Below, piece after piece: positions 40,830 to 49,237 of a stretch of DNA of 50,750 nt. Each line of letters starts with the position of its first letter. Position 1 is the first letter of the stretch. The stretch comes from Candidatus Zixiibacteriota bacterium (GTDB lineage: Bacteria; Electryoneota; B3-LCP), in assembly GCA_003599535.1 (NCBI GenBank), contig QZKQ01000130.1, positions 1-50,750 on the forward strand, given 5' to 3'. Below the pieces are notes generated by a model, which was not told the origin of the DNA, did no database searches, and saw only the letters and a list, made by a program, of their open reading frames with translations. The translations under genes were made by a program, and so were the position numbers.

Positions 40830-41057
40830 ATGCCCATTTACGAATTCGAATGCCGCGAGTGCCGGCACCATTTCGACGAGCTGGTGCGCGCTTCCGTCAA
40901 TCTGCAAGATATCGTCTGCCCCCAGTGCGGGACCAACGAGCCGAAGAAGCGCATGTCCGCCTTCGGTTTCTCGTCCGGGGGCAAGACCGTCTCCTCGGCC
41001 GCCTCGAGCGCCTGCGGCAGTTGCCATTCCGGGAACTGCTCCACCTGCCGGCACTGA
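40830..41057 (+). CDS. FmdB-type zinc-ribbon protein
   Basis: A 75-residue protein beginning MPIYEFECRECRHHF, the standard FmdB/CxxC_CxxC_SSSS zinc-ribbon start. Metal-binding pairs are Cys8-X2-Cys11 and Cys29-X2-Cys32, followed by KKRMSAFGFSSGG. The tail carries a second cysteine-rich group (CGSCHSGNCSTC, residues 62-73), a common but variable addition that could bind another metal. FmdB was named from a putative regulator of formamidase genes; the general role is unknown. Probably its own transcript, 92 bases after bioY. Confidence 0.9.
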   Translation: MPIYEFECRECRHHFDELVRASVNLQDIVCPQCGTNEPKKRMSAFGFSSGGKTVSSAASSACGSCHSGNCSTCRH

Positions 41058-41098
41058 GGAAGAGTTCGAAAGTTTGACGGCTTGAAGAGTAAAAAGTG

Positions 41099-41127
41099 AA
41101 GGGGCGACCCCGCCGGGGCCGCCCCTT
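41099..41127. terminator. Shared terminator between fmdB-like and RND genes
   Basis: Arms aaggggcg / cgcccctt with an inner cccc/gggg pairing. On the plus strand it is followed by CTTATTTG, on the minus strand by CACTTTTTAC. It lies between two convergent genes and can serve both. Confidence 0.75.
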
Positions 41128-41150
41128 CTTATTTGCCCTTCAGCGCAGGA

Positions 41151-44100
41151 TCAGGCTTCCTGCGGCTGTGGTTTGCGGAACTTCTCCTTCCACTGTTCCA
41201 CGGTGTAGTACATGGCCGGAATCAGGAACAGGGTGAAGGTGGTGGAGGTGATCAATCCGCCGATGGCGGCGATGGCCATGGGCGCCCGGAACTCGCCGCC
41301 CGACCCGATCCCCAGGGCCAGCGGGGTCATGCCCAGGATGGTGGCCAGGTTGGTCATGATGATGGGGCGCAGCCGGGTGGGGCTGGCCTCCAGGATGGCC
41401 TCCAGCAGCCCTATATCCTTGCGTTCCCTTCGTATCGTCTCGATGTAGTCAATCAGCAGAATGCCGTTGTTGACCACGATGCCCACCAGCATGATGACGG
41501 CCATCAGGGAGAAGATGGAGATGGAGTTGCCGCTCAGGAACAGGGCGTAGAGAACTCCGATCAACCCCAGCGGCAGGGTGGCCATGATGATGAGGGGGTT
41601 GACGTAGGATTCCATCATGGCGGCCATCAGCATGTAGGTCAGGATGATGGCCAGGATCAGGGCCCGGCCCAGCTCGCCGAAGGATTCGGCCATCTCTTCC
41701 GACTGCCCGGCAAAGCGGATGCTGTAGCCTTCCGGGATATCCATTTGCTCGAGTTGCTCCTGGATATCGCCCTGCACCTGGCCCACAGTGGTGCCGGAAA
41801 GGTTGGCGGTCACCTGCACCATGCGCTGCTTGTCCTTGCGCAGGATCTGGGTGGGCCCTTCCACGAACTCAACGTTGGCCACGTTGGCCAGCTTCTGCGG
41901 GCCATCCATGGTCATCACCGTGAAATCGGACACCTCCTCCACGTTCTGCAGGTCCGCTTCGGCCAGTTTCACCCGGATGTCGTACTCGCGGTTGCCTTCG
42001 CGGTAAGTGGAAACCTTCTGGCCTTCCACCATGGTGCGCATGGCCATGCCCAGCTCGGCCACGCTCATGTTCTGGTCGGCCAGGAAATCGCGGCGGGGCG
42101 TCAGGCGCAATTCCGGCTGGCCGGTGCGCCAGGAGCTGCGCGGGTCAATGACGCCGCGCTCCTGGGCGGCGATGGCCACCACGCTGTCGCCCAGATCGGC
42201 CAGCACCTCGATGTCGGGTCCCTGGACTTCGATAGTCAGGTCGCTCTCGTTGCCCCCGCCGAAGAAGCTGCCGGGAGTCAGGATCAGCTTGGCCGCGGGG
42301 ATGGCGGCCAATTGGGGCCGGAAATCGTCAATGATGTCGTACACCGAGCGGTCGCGGAGCTCCTTGTCCACCAGCTCCACCACCACCACGCCCAGGTTCA
42401 CCCCCTGGCTGACGGTGAAATCTCCGGATTCGCTGGTCCCCACCTGGCTGTAGAGCTTTTCCACTTCAGGATACTGGCGCAACTGGTCCTCGATGCGGCG
42501 CAGCATCCGGTCGGTTTCTGCCACGGTGGCGCCGGGCGGCATCTCCACGGACATGGAGAAGGTGCCGGTATCGGACTTGGGGAAGAATTCCGATCCCACG
42601 AACATACCGGACACCACGAAGCTGCTGAGGAACAGCACGGTCACGATCCCGAACAGCAGCCAGCGGCGGCCCAGGAAGAAGCCCAGGCCGTCATGGTAGG
42701 AGACGGACAGGCCGGCGTAGAAGCGATCCCAGGCGGCGAAGAAGCGGGCCAGCCAGCCGGTGCGGGTCATTACCGCAATCAGCACCAGGAAGCCCACCAG
42801 CACCAGGAACACCCCCGCTCCCAGGCTGAAGTACACCAGCAACGCGGTGATGGCCGCCGCGAAGAAGTAGATGCCGCGCCCCAGGCGCATGGATGCCATC
42901 ATCGGCACCATGGTGAAGGAGACCAGCAGGGAGAAGAGCGTGGCGAAGGTCACCGTCAGGCCGAACTGTTTGAAGAACTGCCCGGTGATGCCCGACATGA
43001 AGGCGATGGGAGTGAACACCACCACGTTGGTCATGGTGGCGGCCGCCACCGCCAGGGCAATCTCCTTGGTCCCGATGGAGGCCGATTCCCGAATGGGGTG
43101 GCCCAGCGTCCGGTAGCGCTCGATGTTTTCCAGCACCACAATGGAGTTGGTCACCAGGATGCCCACGGAGATGGCCAGGGCCATCAGCGACATCATGTTC
43201 AGGGTGAAGCCGGCGAACAGCAACAGAGTGAAGGTGGCGATGATGGACACCGGCATGGACAGGGCCGCGATCACCGTCCCCTTCCAGCTATGGAGGAAGA
43301 GGAACAGAGTCAGGGCGGTCAGCAGGATGCCCATGATCAGGTTGTCGCGCACGTCGTTGACCGAGTCCTGGATGAACTCGGTGCGGTCGCGGGCGATGGT
43401 GATCTCCACGTCGGAAGGCAGTGAAGCCCGCAGGCTTTGCAGCTCCTCCTTGACCGCCTGGCCCACCTGCACGGCGTTGGCGTCGGAGCGCTTGATCAGC
43501 GACAAACCGACCGATTCCCGGCCTTCGATGCGGGCCAGCTCGCGCTGCTCGGCGAAGGTGTCTTCCACCCGGGCGATGTCGGCCAGGCGCACCGGCATAC
43601 CATCGCCCATGGAGGGCAGGTAGAGCCCGGCGATCTGCTCCAGGTTGCTGAATTCCCCCTGCACCCGGATGGAGTATTCCTTACGGTCGCCGGTGATGTG
43701 GCCGGAAGGCAGGTTCATGTTCTCCTGGGCCAGGGTCTGCACCACCTGGAGGATGGACATGCCCCGGGCCTGCAGCTTGCGCCGGTCCACGGCCACCTGG
43801 ATTTCCCGCTCCTTGCCCCCCACGATTTCCACGTTGGCCAGGCCCTCGGTGCGGTTCAGGCGGTTGCGGATGACTTCGTCGGTCAGCACGTAGAGCTGAT
43901 CCAGGGGGCGGGGACTGGACACGGCCAGGTTCATGATCGGGATGGCGTTGACGTCGAACTTCTGGATCTGAGGATCCAGGGCGTCTTCGGGCAGGTCGGC
44001 GCGGATGGCGTCCACCTTCTCCTTGACGTCAATGCCGGCCAGGTCCACGTCCCGGTCCAAGTCGAATTCCAGGAAGGTCAGGCTCATGCCTTCCTGGGCC

Positions 44101-44348
44101 ATCGAGGTTATGGTTTTCAAGCCGGAGAGGGCCGCCACGGCATCTTCCACGGGTCTGGTGATCAGCGTCTCCACCTCTTCAGGGCCGGCCCCGGGATAGA
44201 CCGTCACGATGGTGACGAAGGGGAACTCGATTTCCGGGAAGATGTCAATGCCCAACTGGGTCAGGGAAAACAACCCGATCACCACCGCCGAGAAGATGAG
44301 CATGGTCATCATCACCGGCCGGCGGATGGAAGCATCGGAAAGGAACAT
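41151..44348 (-). CDS. RND-family efflux pump inner-membrane subunit (AcrB/HAE type)
   Basis: A 1065-residue transporter with the normal RND layout: TM1 at about 13-32, the first large periplasmic domain, TM2-6 at about 338-500, a second periplasmic domain, then TM8-12. Family motifs PGAGPEEVE and FPEIEFP are present. The proton-relay residues are unusual: the AcrB Asp407-Asp408 pair in TM4 is Thr400-Asn401 here (SVGILVTNSIVVLENI), and the TM10 Lys940 site reads GIVVNNGILLID. It may couple to another ion or use other acidic residues. It is the last gene of a marR-tolC-adaptor-RND operon, 3 bases after the adaptor. The substrate is unknown. Confidence 0.93.
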   Translation of the reverse strand: MFLSDASIRRPVMMTMLIFSAVVIGLFSLTQLGIDIFPEIEFPFVTIVTVYPGAGPEEVETLITRPVEDAVAALSGLKTITSMAQEGMSLTFLEFDLDRDVDLAGIDVKEKVDAIRADLPEDALDPQIQKFDVNAIPIMNLAVSSPRPLDQLYVLTDEVIRNRLNRTEGLANVEIVGGKEREIQVAVDRRKLQARGMSILQVVQTLAQENMNLPSGHITGDRKEYSIRVQGEFSNLEQIAGLYLPSMGDGMPVRLADIARVEDTFAEQRELARIEGRESVGLSLIKRSDANAVQVGQAVKEELQSLRASLPSDVEITIARDRTEFIQDSVNDVRDNLIMGILLTALTLFLFLHSWKGTVIAALSMPVSIIATFTLLLFAGFTLNMMSLMALAISVGILVTNSIVVLENIERYRTLGHPIRESASIGTKEIALAVAAATMTNVVVFTPIAFMSGITGQFFKQFGLTVTFATLFSLLVSFTMVPMMASMRLGRGIYFFAAAITALLVYFSLGAGVFLVLVGFLVLIAVMTRTGWLARFFAAWDRFYAGLSVSYHDGLGFFLGRRWLLFGIVTVLFLSSFVVSGMFVGSEFFPKSDTGTFSMSVEMPPGATVAETDRMLRRIEDQLRQYPEVEKLYSQVGTSESGDFTVSQGVNLGVVVVELVDKELRDRSVYDIIDDFRPQLAAIPAAKLILTPGSFFGGGNESDLTIEVQGPDIEVLADLGDSVVAIAAQERGVIDPRSSWRTGQPELRLTPRRDFLADQNMSVAELGMAMRTMVEGQKVSTYREGNREYDIRVKLAEADLQNVEEVSDFTVMTMDGPQKLANVANVEFVEGPTQILRKDKQRMVQVTANLSGTTVGQVQGDIQEQLEQMDIPEGYSIRFAGQSEEMAESFGELGRALILAIILTYMLMAAMMESYVNPLIIMATLPLGLIGVLYALFLSGNSISIFSLMAVIMLVGIVVNNGILLIDYIETIRRERKDIGLLEAILEASPTRLRPIIMTNLATILGMTPLALGIGSGGEFRAPMAIAAIGGLITSTTFTLFLIPAMYYTVEQWKEKFRKPQPQEA

Positions 44349-44351
44349 ACG

Positions 44352-45434
44352 TTATCCTTGGGATAAGCTTTGCTGCGACTGGACGATGTTCACCTTGTCG
44401 CCGTCATTGAGATTGTTCTGGCCGTACACCACCACCGTCTGGCCGGACTGGAGGCCGCCCAGGACTTCCACCTGGTCGGCGTTGCCCTGGCCCAATTCCA
44501 GCGGCTGGAAGTTGGCCAGGCCCTGTTCATTCACCACGAAGACGCCGCGGCGGTCGTTGCGCGTCAGCACGGCGTCGCGATTCACCACCAGGGTATTGGG
44601 TTTCTGCACCACCACGGCGCGCACGTCCACCAGCATGCCGGGCTGGAGACGCACTTCGTCATTTTCCGCCTGGGCCCAGATGGTGAACAAGCGGGTGTCG
44701 CGGTCGGCGGAGAGGCTGATGTCGGTGATGTCGGCGGGAATTTCCCGCACCCCGTCGCCGCTGACCCGGATGAATGTGGGGGTGGTCCGTTCCATCAGGC
44801 GGCGGTCTTCAAAGTTGACGTCGAAGCGCACCTTGACGCTCCGCAGGTCGGCCACGCGCACGACCGGATCGCCCGGGCGGACGGTTTCGCCGCGGCGGTA
44901 GAAGACGTCGGTAACCACGCCGTCAATGGGCGCGGTCAGGGCCACCACCTGGGAGCTGGATTCCAGGTTCTGCCGGGCGACGTCGCGGGCCAGGCGGGCG
45001 CGGTCCAGCATCTGCTGGGATACGGCCCCCGCTTCGTACAGGTTTTCCATGCGCTGCAGTTCCCGCTCGGCGTCATCGAACGCCAGGCGGGCCTGGTTGA
45101 ACTGGGCCTGGGCCGCGCGGGTATCCAGCCGGGCCACCACCTGCCCCCGCTGCACCCGCTGGCCGACCTCCACCGGAATCTCAGTAATCTGCTCCTGGAT
45201 GGAGGCGACCACGTCGCCCTGCAAGCCTCCTTCCACCACGCCCAGGTAATTGCGCGACAGGGCGAAGGTATCCATGTGGGCCTGGGCGACTTCCACCGGC
45301 ACCCCCATCTCAGCCTGCAAGTCGGTCAGGCTGGGGGCCGGCGCGGTGCGGGATCTCTGGATCTGCCGGAAGGCGGCCAGGATGATCAGGAGCGCCAATC
45401 CGGCCAAAATGATGATGGTAAGGGGTCGTTTCAT
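44352..45434 (-). CDS. RND efflux periplasmic adaptor (membrane fusion protein)
   Basis: A 360-residue adaptor that bridges the RND pump and the TolC channel. An N-terminal membrane anchor or signal (residues 5-21, TIIILAGLALLIILAAF) lacks a lipobox. Split lipoyl/barrel-sandwich halves flank an alpha hairpin (about residues 95-150, RGQVVARLDTRAAQAQFNQA then LARDVARQNLESS), followed by beta-barrel and membrane-proximal domains. The family motif GDPVVRVADLRSVKVRFDV is present. Length is typical. Position between tolC and the pump gene fits a tripartite exporter. Confidence 0.93.
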   Translation of the reverse strand: MKRPLTIIILAGLALLIILAAFRQIQRSRTAPAPSLTDLQAEMGVPVEVAQAHMDTFALSRNYLGVVEGGLQGDVVASIQEQITEIPVEVGQRVQRGQVVARLDTRAAQAQFNQARLAFDDAERELQRMENLYEAGAVSQQMLDRARLARDVARQNLESSSQVVALTAPIDGVVTDVFYRRGETVRPGDPVVRVADLRSVKVRFDVNFEDRRLMERTTPTFIRVSGDGVREIPADITDISLSADRDTRLFTIWAQAENDEVRLQPGMLVDVRAVVVQKPNTLVVNRDAVLTRNDRRGVFVVNEQGLANFQPLELGQGNADQVEVLGGLQSGQTVVVYGQNNLNDGDKVNIVQSQQSLSQG

Positions 45435-45520
45435 GTATCAGCCTCTATGCTGCGTGTATGCCAACCTCGGGGGGCGTTCGAGTACGAAGATAAATCAAAA
45501 CTTGCGCGTTTGCCCGGATC

Positions 45521-46855
45521 CTATTCTCTTCCCAGCGCCCGGACCAGTTCCGCCTGGGCGGTGATCAGGGCGTAGCGGGCGTTCAGCAGGTTCATGCGGG
45601 CCTGGTTCAGGGCGAGCTGGGCGTCCATGACCTCGAGCTGGGTGGCCAGGCCGTTGGCGTACTGTACCTGGGCGATCTGCAGCGCCTTGCGGGCCAGTTC
45701 CACCCCCTCTTCCTGGGCGGCCACGTTCTTGCGCGCCTCCTCCAGGCTGCTGCGGGCCTGCACGATCTCCAGGTTAATGCCCTTGCGCGCCAGGTTCTGC
45801 TGGATTTCCACCAGCCGCAGGTCCACCTGGGCTATCTGGGCGCGGTTGCGGGCCCGGAAGCCGTCGAACAGGGGGATGGTCAAGGACAGCCCGGCGTACA
45901 GGTTGCGCGACCAGAAGTAGTCGCCGATTTCGAAATCGGATTCCTGCGCCGTCTGGGAGTAGCCGCCCGTCAGGTACAGGTTGGGCCACAGGACGCCGTG
46001 CCGCTCGATGATGATCAGCTTGCGCTGGATCTGCTCCTGGAGATCCAACTGGCGCAGCTCAGGGCGGCGTTCCAGGGCCAGGGCGTACAGGTCGCCTTCG
46101 GGGAATTCCTGATCGGGATAGGCCTCCAGGCCGTCGGTCAGCTCCAGGGGTTGGTTGGGCGGCAAGCCCAGGGCGATGGCCAGGGCCTCGTGAGCCACCT
46201 GGCGGGCGTTCTCCGCGGCGATGACTTCAGGGAGGAAGTTGGAGGCCTGGACCCGGCTGCGGATCAGGTCGTATTCCGAAACCATGCCCTGCTGCAGCAT
46301 GGTTTCGACTCGCTCCACGTGCTGCAGCATCTGCTCGTAGGTTTCCCGGGCCACCTCTTCCCAATTGCGGGCCAGCACCGTACCGAAGTAGAGCCGGGTC
46401 ACTTCCAGGCGGACCTGGGCCTGGGATACGGCCACCTGCTCGCGGGAGGCCTGGCGGTAGAGCCGGGCGATCTGCAGCGCCTTTCCCACCCGGCCGGCGA
46501 CGTAAAGGGGCTGGGACAGCTCCACCGACCCGGTGAACAGGTTGCGCTTCTCAAACTGGAACCGGGCCGTCTCCCCACCGAATTCCACCTCGGTTTCCGG
46601 GATGATAAAGTTGCGCTTGTAGAACCCGTTGGCGGTGACCTGCGGCAGGGCGCCGGCGACCGCCTCGCCCACTTGAGCGGCGGCCCGGTCCACGCCGGCC
46701 TGCGCCTGCTGGATCTGGGCGTTTTCCGCCCGCGCCAGCTCCCAGGCTTCTTCGTAACTTAACTGCAGCGCCTGGGGCTGCGCCGCGGCCGTGCTCCCCA
46801 GCAGCGCCAGGATGATCGCGGAAGCCAGGGGTAAGCGAAGGAAAATTCGTGTCAT
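45521..46855 (-). CDS. TolC-family outer-membrane efflux channel
   Basis: A 444-residue outer-membrane protein with a signal peptide (residues about 7-25, ASAIILALLGSTAAAQ). Two repeated outer-membrane-efflux domains show long heptad-like helices (AQIQQAQAGVDRAAAQVGEA; ARKGINLEIVQARSSLEEAR) and YANGLATQLEVMDAQLALNQ, a characteristic C-terminal TolC segment. Trimeric assembly forms the exit duct of the efflux pump. It is the first structural gene after marR (50 bases) and before the adaptor (86 bases). Confidence 0.93.
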   Translation of the reverse strand: MTRIFLRLPLASAIILALLGSTAAAQPQALQLSYEEAWELARAENAQIQQAQAGVDRAAAQVGEAVAGALPQVTANGFYKRNFIIPETEVEFGGETARFQFEKRNLFTGSVELSQPLYVAGRVGKALQIARLYRQASREQVAVSQAQVRLEVTRLYFGTVLARNWEEVARETYEQMLQHVERVETMLQQGMVSEYDLIRSRVQASNFLPEVIAAENARQVAHEALAIALGLPPNQPLELTDGLEAYPDQEFPEGDLYALALERRPELRQLDLQEQIQRKLIIIERHGVLWPNLYLTGGYSQTAQESDFEIGDYFWSRNLYAGLSLTIPLFDGFRARNRAQIAQVDLRLVEIQQNLARKGINLEIVQARSSLEEARKNVAAQEEGVELARKALQIAQVQYANGLATQLEVMDAQLALNQARMNLLNARYALITAQAELVRALGRE

Positions 46856-46905
46856 GGATTTTCGTGCTGCGGGTTTGGAATCACGTGTAGGGGAAACAGG
46901 CCGGG

Positions 46906-47358
46906 CTACGCCGGTTCGGCGGGCTGGCTCTGCTTTTTCACCACCTTCTGCATCACGGTGATCAGGGCCTCCTGATCCTCCTCATTCAGCGCCGCCAGGA
47001 TGGCGCGGCTGACCGCCATGTGCTCGTGGAAATGCGCGCGCAACACGGCGCGGGCCTTGTCCGTCAGTTCCACCTGCACGATGCGCCGGTCCTCTTCGGG
47101 GCGCTGGCGGGTTACCAGCCCCTTGGCCACCAGGCGATCCACCACCCCGGTCATGGTGCTGACCGCCGACCCGGCATAATCCGCCATCTCCCGCATGATG
47201 CTGGGCCCCTTGCGGGACAGGTAGAGGATGACACCCAGTTCCGCGAAGCTGACGTCGCAGTCCTGAATGTGGGCCGAAGGGTGCTGGGATTGTATCTGGT
47301 GCGTCAATTCGAAGATCAGGTCAGTCAGTTGGCGCGCTTTTTCCTCAAGTCTTTCCAT
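46906..47358 (-). CDS. MarR-family transcriptional regulator
   Basis: A 150-residue dimeric winged-helix regulator. The recognition region (IMREMADYAGSAVSTMTGVVDRLVAKGL) and wing (RQRPEEDRRIVQVELT) are standard for MarR. The ATG at 47358 is chosen because AAGG lies 9 bases upstream; an ATG three codons earlier overlaps that site. It heads the efflux operon, so it probably represses its own transcription and that of the pump until a small phenolic or toxic ligand binds. A promoter and inverted repeat lie directly upstream. Confidence 0.93.
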   Translation of the reverse strand: MERLEEKARQLTDLIFELTHQIQSQHPSAHIQDCDVSFAELGVILYLSRKGPSIMREMADYAGSAVSTMTGVVDRLVAKGLVTRQRPEEDRRIVQVELTDKARAVLRAHFHEHMAVSRAILAALNEEDQEALITVMQKVVKKQSQPAEPA

Positions 47359-47406
47359 GGAGTTCATCCTTCAGAAGTTCAACGTTTTCAACTGGTACCG
47401 CCATGG

Positions 47407-47445
47407 AAATGTTCCCGTACCAAATATTTCGGAAAATGAACATTT
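47407..47445. promoter_or_regulatory. Possible MarR operator
   Basis: An 8-bp inverted repeat aaatgttc (47407-47414) and gaacattt (47438-47445) with the palindrome aaatattt between the arms. The site starts beside the -10 box and covers the expected transcription start, a typical place for MarR autorepression. Confidence 0.5.
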
Positions 47446-47446
47446 T

Positions 47447-47475
47447 AATATATGGATAATTGGGGGAAATGTCAA
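47447..47475 (-). promoter_or_regulatory. Vegetative-type promoter of the marR-efflux operon
   Basis: On the minus strand TTGACA (47475-47470), 17 bases, TATATT (47452-47447). Start near 47440, about 80 bases before the marR ATG. Identical hexamers and spacing to the pepF promoter. Confidence 0.85.
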
Positions 47476-47585
47476 GTCCGGAGGCGGGGATATTTTGTTT
47501 CGCATCCGGTGGAACGGACATACTTAAGAACCGAAGCGATGGCCGGAGGTAGTTCCCTGAGGGCCGGGATTGTATCCGCGGGAAG

Positions 47586-47621
47586 AAAACAAAAACCCCG
47601 GGATCACGGGTGATCCCGGGG
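47586..47621 (-). terminator. Rho-independent terminator of the FeS/NrfD/cytochrome operon
   Basis: A perfect 11-bp stem ccccgggatca / tgatcccgggg around a 4-base loop, followed on the minus strand by TTTTTGTTTT. It lies 66 bases after the cytochrome stop. The rest of the 47476-47686 gap shows nothing further. Confidence 0.9.
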
Positions 47622-47686
47622 CCGCCCCGAGGCTTCATGCACCGGAGGCCAATACTATCACTGGCCGCCGCTTCCTCCGAAGGAGC

Positions 47687-48055
47687 TTATTTGTGGTGGC
47701 ACTCGTCGCATTTGCGCGGGCCGGATTCGATTTCCTGGTGACAGCCGATGCAGTTCTCGTGCAGGGCCACCTTGGATTCTTCCACCTGGATGTCCACCAC
47801 TTTCTCGCGGTGGCAGTCGCTGCAGGCTTCCACGTGGTGGCACTGGATGCATTCCAGGCCGTACCCTTCGGCGTGATCCTTGTGGTTGAAGTTGACCAGG
47901 GTGCCGTCCTTGTACTGGGTCATGTAGGTCTTCACTTCGGGCGCCTTGCGCAGCCTCCGGTCCTCCGGCTGCAGTACCTGGTTGGGTTCGACGGCCAGCA
48001 CGGCCAGGGCTCCCAAACCGGCCAGCAGGACAAGAACCAGGATCAGCTTTTTCAT
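47687..48055 (-). CDS. Tetrahaem c-type cytochrome (c3/c7-like)
   Basis: A 122-residue exported cytochrome. An N-terminal hydrophobic helix (residues 4-21) is a signal or membrane anchor. Four CXXCH haem sites are present: Cys69-His73, Cys78-His82, Cys102-His106 and Cys116-His120. Extra histidines at 58, 61, 74, 99 and 121 could give bis-His ligation as in cytochrome c3. DsrJ, by contrast, is trihaem, so this is not a standard DsrJ. As last gene of the module it should face the periplasm and pass electrons to or from the NrfD-type subunit. GGAGG precedes the ATG. Confidence 0.9.
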   Translation of the reverse strand: MKKLILVLVLLAGLGALAVLAVEPNQVLQPEDRRLRKAPEVKTYMTQYKDGTLVNFNHKDHAEGYGLECIQCHHVEACSDCHREKVVDIQVEESKVALHENCIGCHQEIESGPRKCDECHHK

Positions 48056-48076
48056 GTCTTTATCCTCCAGATTCAG

Positions 48077-49237
48077 TTAATGTTTCGCAGCCGTGGGCAC
48101 GTGATTGGGATGGCCTTCATCCGGCGGGAAAATGGGCAGGAAGCGCACCAGGATGAAGAAGATGGTGAAGCCCATCGCCGTCAGGGTGGCGGTGATCACG
48201 ATCTCGCCCCAGGAGGGGAAGTACTTGACGCCGGAATCGGAGACCAGGCCGATGATGCTGACGTTCAGGCGGTTCATCACCACTCCCAGCAGGGCGAACA
48301 GGGCCGCGAAGAACAGCCCCAGTTTGCTGGCGTGGGTCCGGCGGATGGTCAGCAGGATCAGGGCAGAGGCGAACAGGCTCATTTCGATCAGGAAGGCGGT
48401 GCTCTCCAGGCCGCCGTCCAAGACGTGCGACAACGCCCCGCGCAGGGCCATATCCTGCAGGCGCACCGTCAGGTAGACCACCAGGGCCAGCCACAGAAAG
48501 CGTCCCAGGTCGATCAGCAGCTCCAGCTCCAGGCCGCGTTTCATCAGCTTGGAAGTGGTGTAGGATTCCAGGATCACCGTGGCGAAGCCCACCGCCACGG
48601 CCGACAGCCAGAAGTTCAGCGGCAGCAGGCTGCTGTACCACAGGGGGTGCAGCTTCTGGGGGACGATCAGGAAGAGCGACCCCAGGGATGACTGGTGCAG
48701 GGTGGACAGCAGCACGCCGGCCAGCACCAGGGGCACGGCCACAGCGTGGAAGGCCATGACCAGTTTTTTCCAATTCATGGCCTCGGCCACGATGGAGCCG
48801 AATTCCAGGGCCAGCACGGTGGTGTAGAGCATCACGCACCAGGCCACTTCGAACATGACCGAATGCGGATTCCACATGACCAGCGGGTGCCAGATGTTCC
48901 AGGGCTTGCCCAGGTCGTACATCAGGCCAAGGCAGACCAGCAGGTAGCCCAGGAAGGCGGTCAGGATGGCGGGTCGCAGCACCGGCTTGTAGCGTTCGGA
49001 ATTGAACAGGTAAACGATGCCGGTCAGGATGAAGCCGCCGGCCGCCAGGGCCACGCCGCAGACCACGTCGAAGCCCACCCACAAGCCCCAGGGGAAGGCG
49101 TCCGACAGGTTGGTCACCGCCCCCAGGCCCTTGGTGAAGCGCACCAGCGTGAAGACCAGCAGGATCAGCGACAGGCCGGCCAGCGGCAGAAACAGCGCCA
49201 GGTTTTTCCTACTCAGAATCAGACTTGTGGTTCTCAC
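48077..49237 (-). CDS. NrfD/HybB-family quinone-interacting membrane protein
   Basis: A 386-residue polytopic protein with about ten transmembrane helices, the length and helix number of HybB/DsrP-type NrfD proteins rather than the eight-helix NrfD. Patterns include DAFPWGLWVGFDVVCGVALAAGG near residues 44-66 and MYDLGKPWNIWHPLVMWNPHSVMFE at about 106-130, both family hallmarks. Such subunits bind menaquinol and exchange electrons with an adjacent iron-sulfur protein. The GTG at 49237 has GGAG 7 bases upstream and overlaps the preceding gene by 29 bases, suggesting translational coupling. A part in sulfite respiration is inferred from shared upstream motifs. Confidence 0.9.
   Translation of the reverse strand: MRTTSLILSRKNLALFLPLAGLSLILLVFTLVRFTKGLGAVTNLSDAFPWGLWVGFDVVCGVALAAGGFILTGIVYLFNSERYKPVLRPAILTAFLGYLLVCLGLMYDLGKPWNIWHPLVMWNPHSVMFEVAWCVMLYTTVLALEFGSIVAEAMNWKKLVMAFHAVAVPLVLAGVLLSTLHQSSLGSLFLIVPQKLHPLWYSSLLPLNFWLSAVAVGFATVILESYTTSKLMKRGLELELLIDLGRFLWLALVVYLTVRLQDMALRGALSHVLDGGLESTAFLIEMSLFASALILLTIRRTHASKLGLFFAALFALLGVVMNRLNVSIIGLVSDSGVKYFPSWGEIVITATLTAMGFTIFFILVRFLPIFPPDEGHPNHVPTAAKH

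Noticed and set aside
41133-43424. 763-codon plus-strand frame opposite the RND pump gene
   Set aside because: It is a His/Gln/Gly-rich antisense shadow of a clear RND gene.
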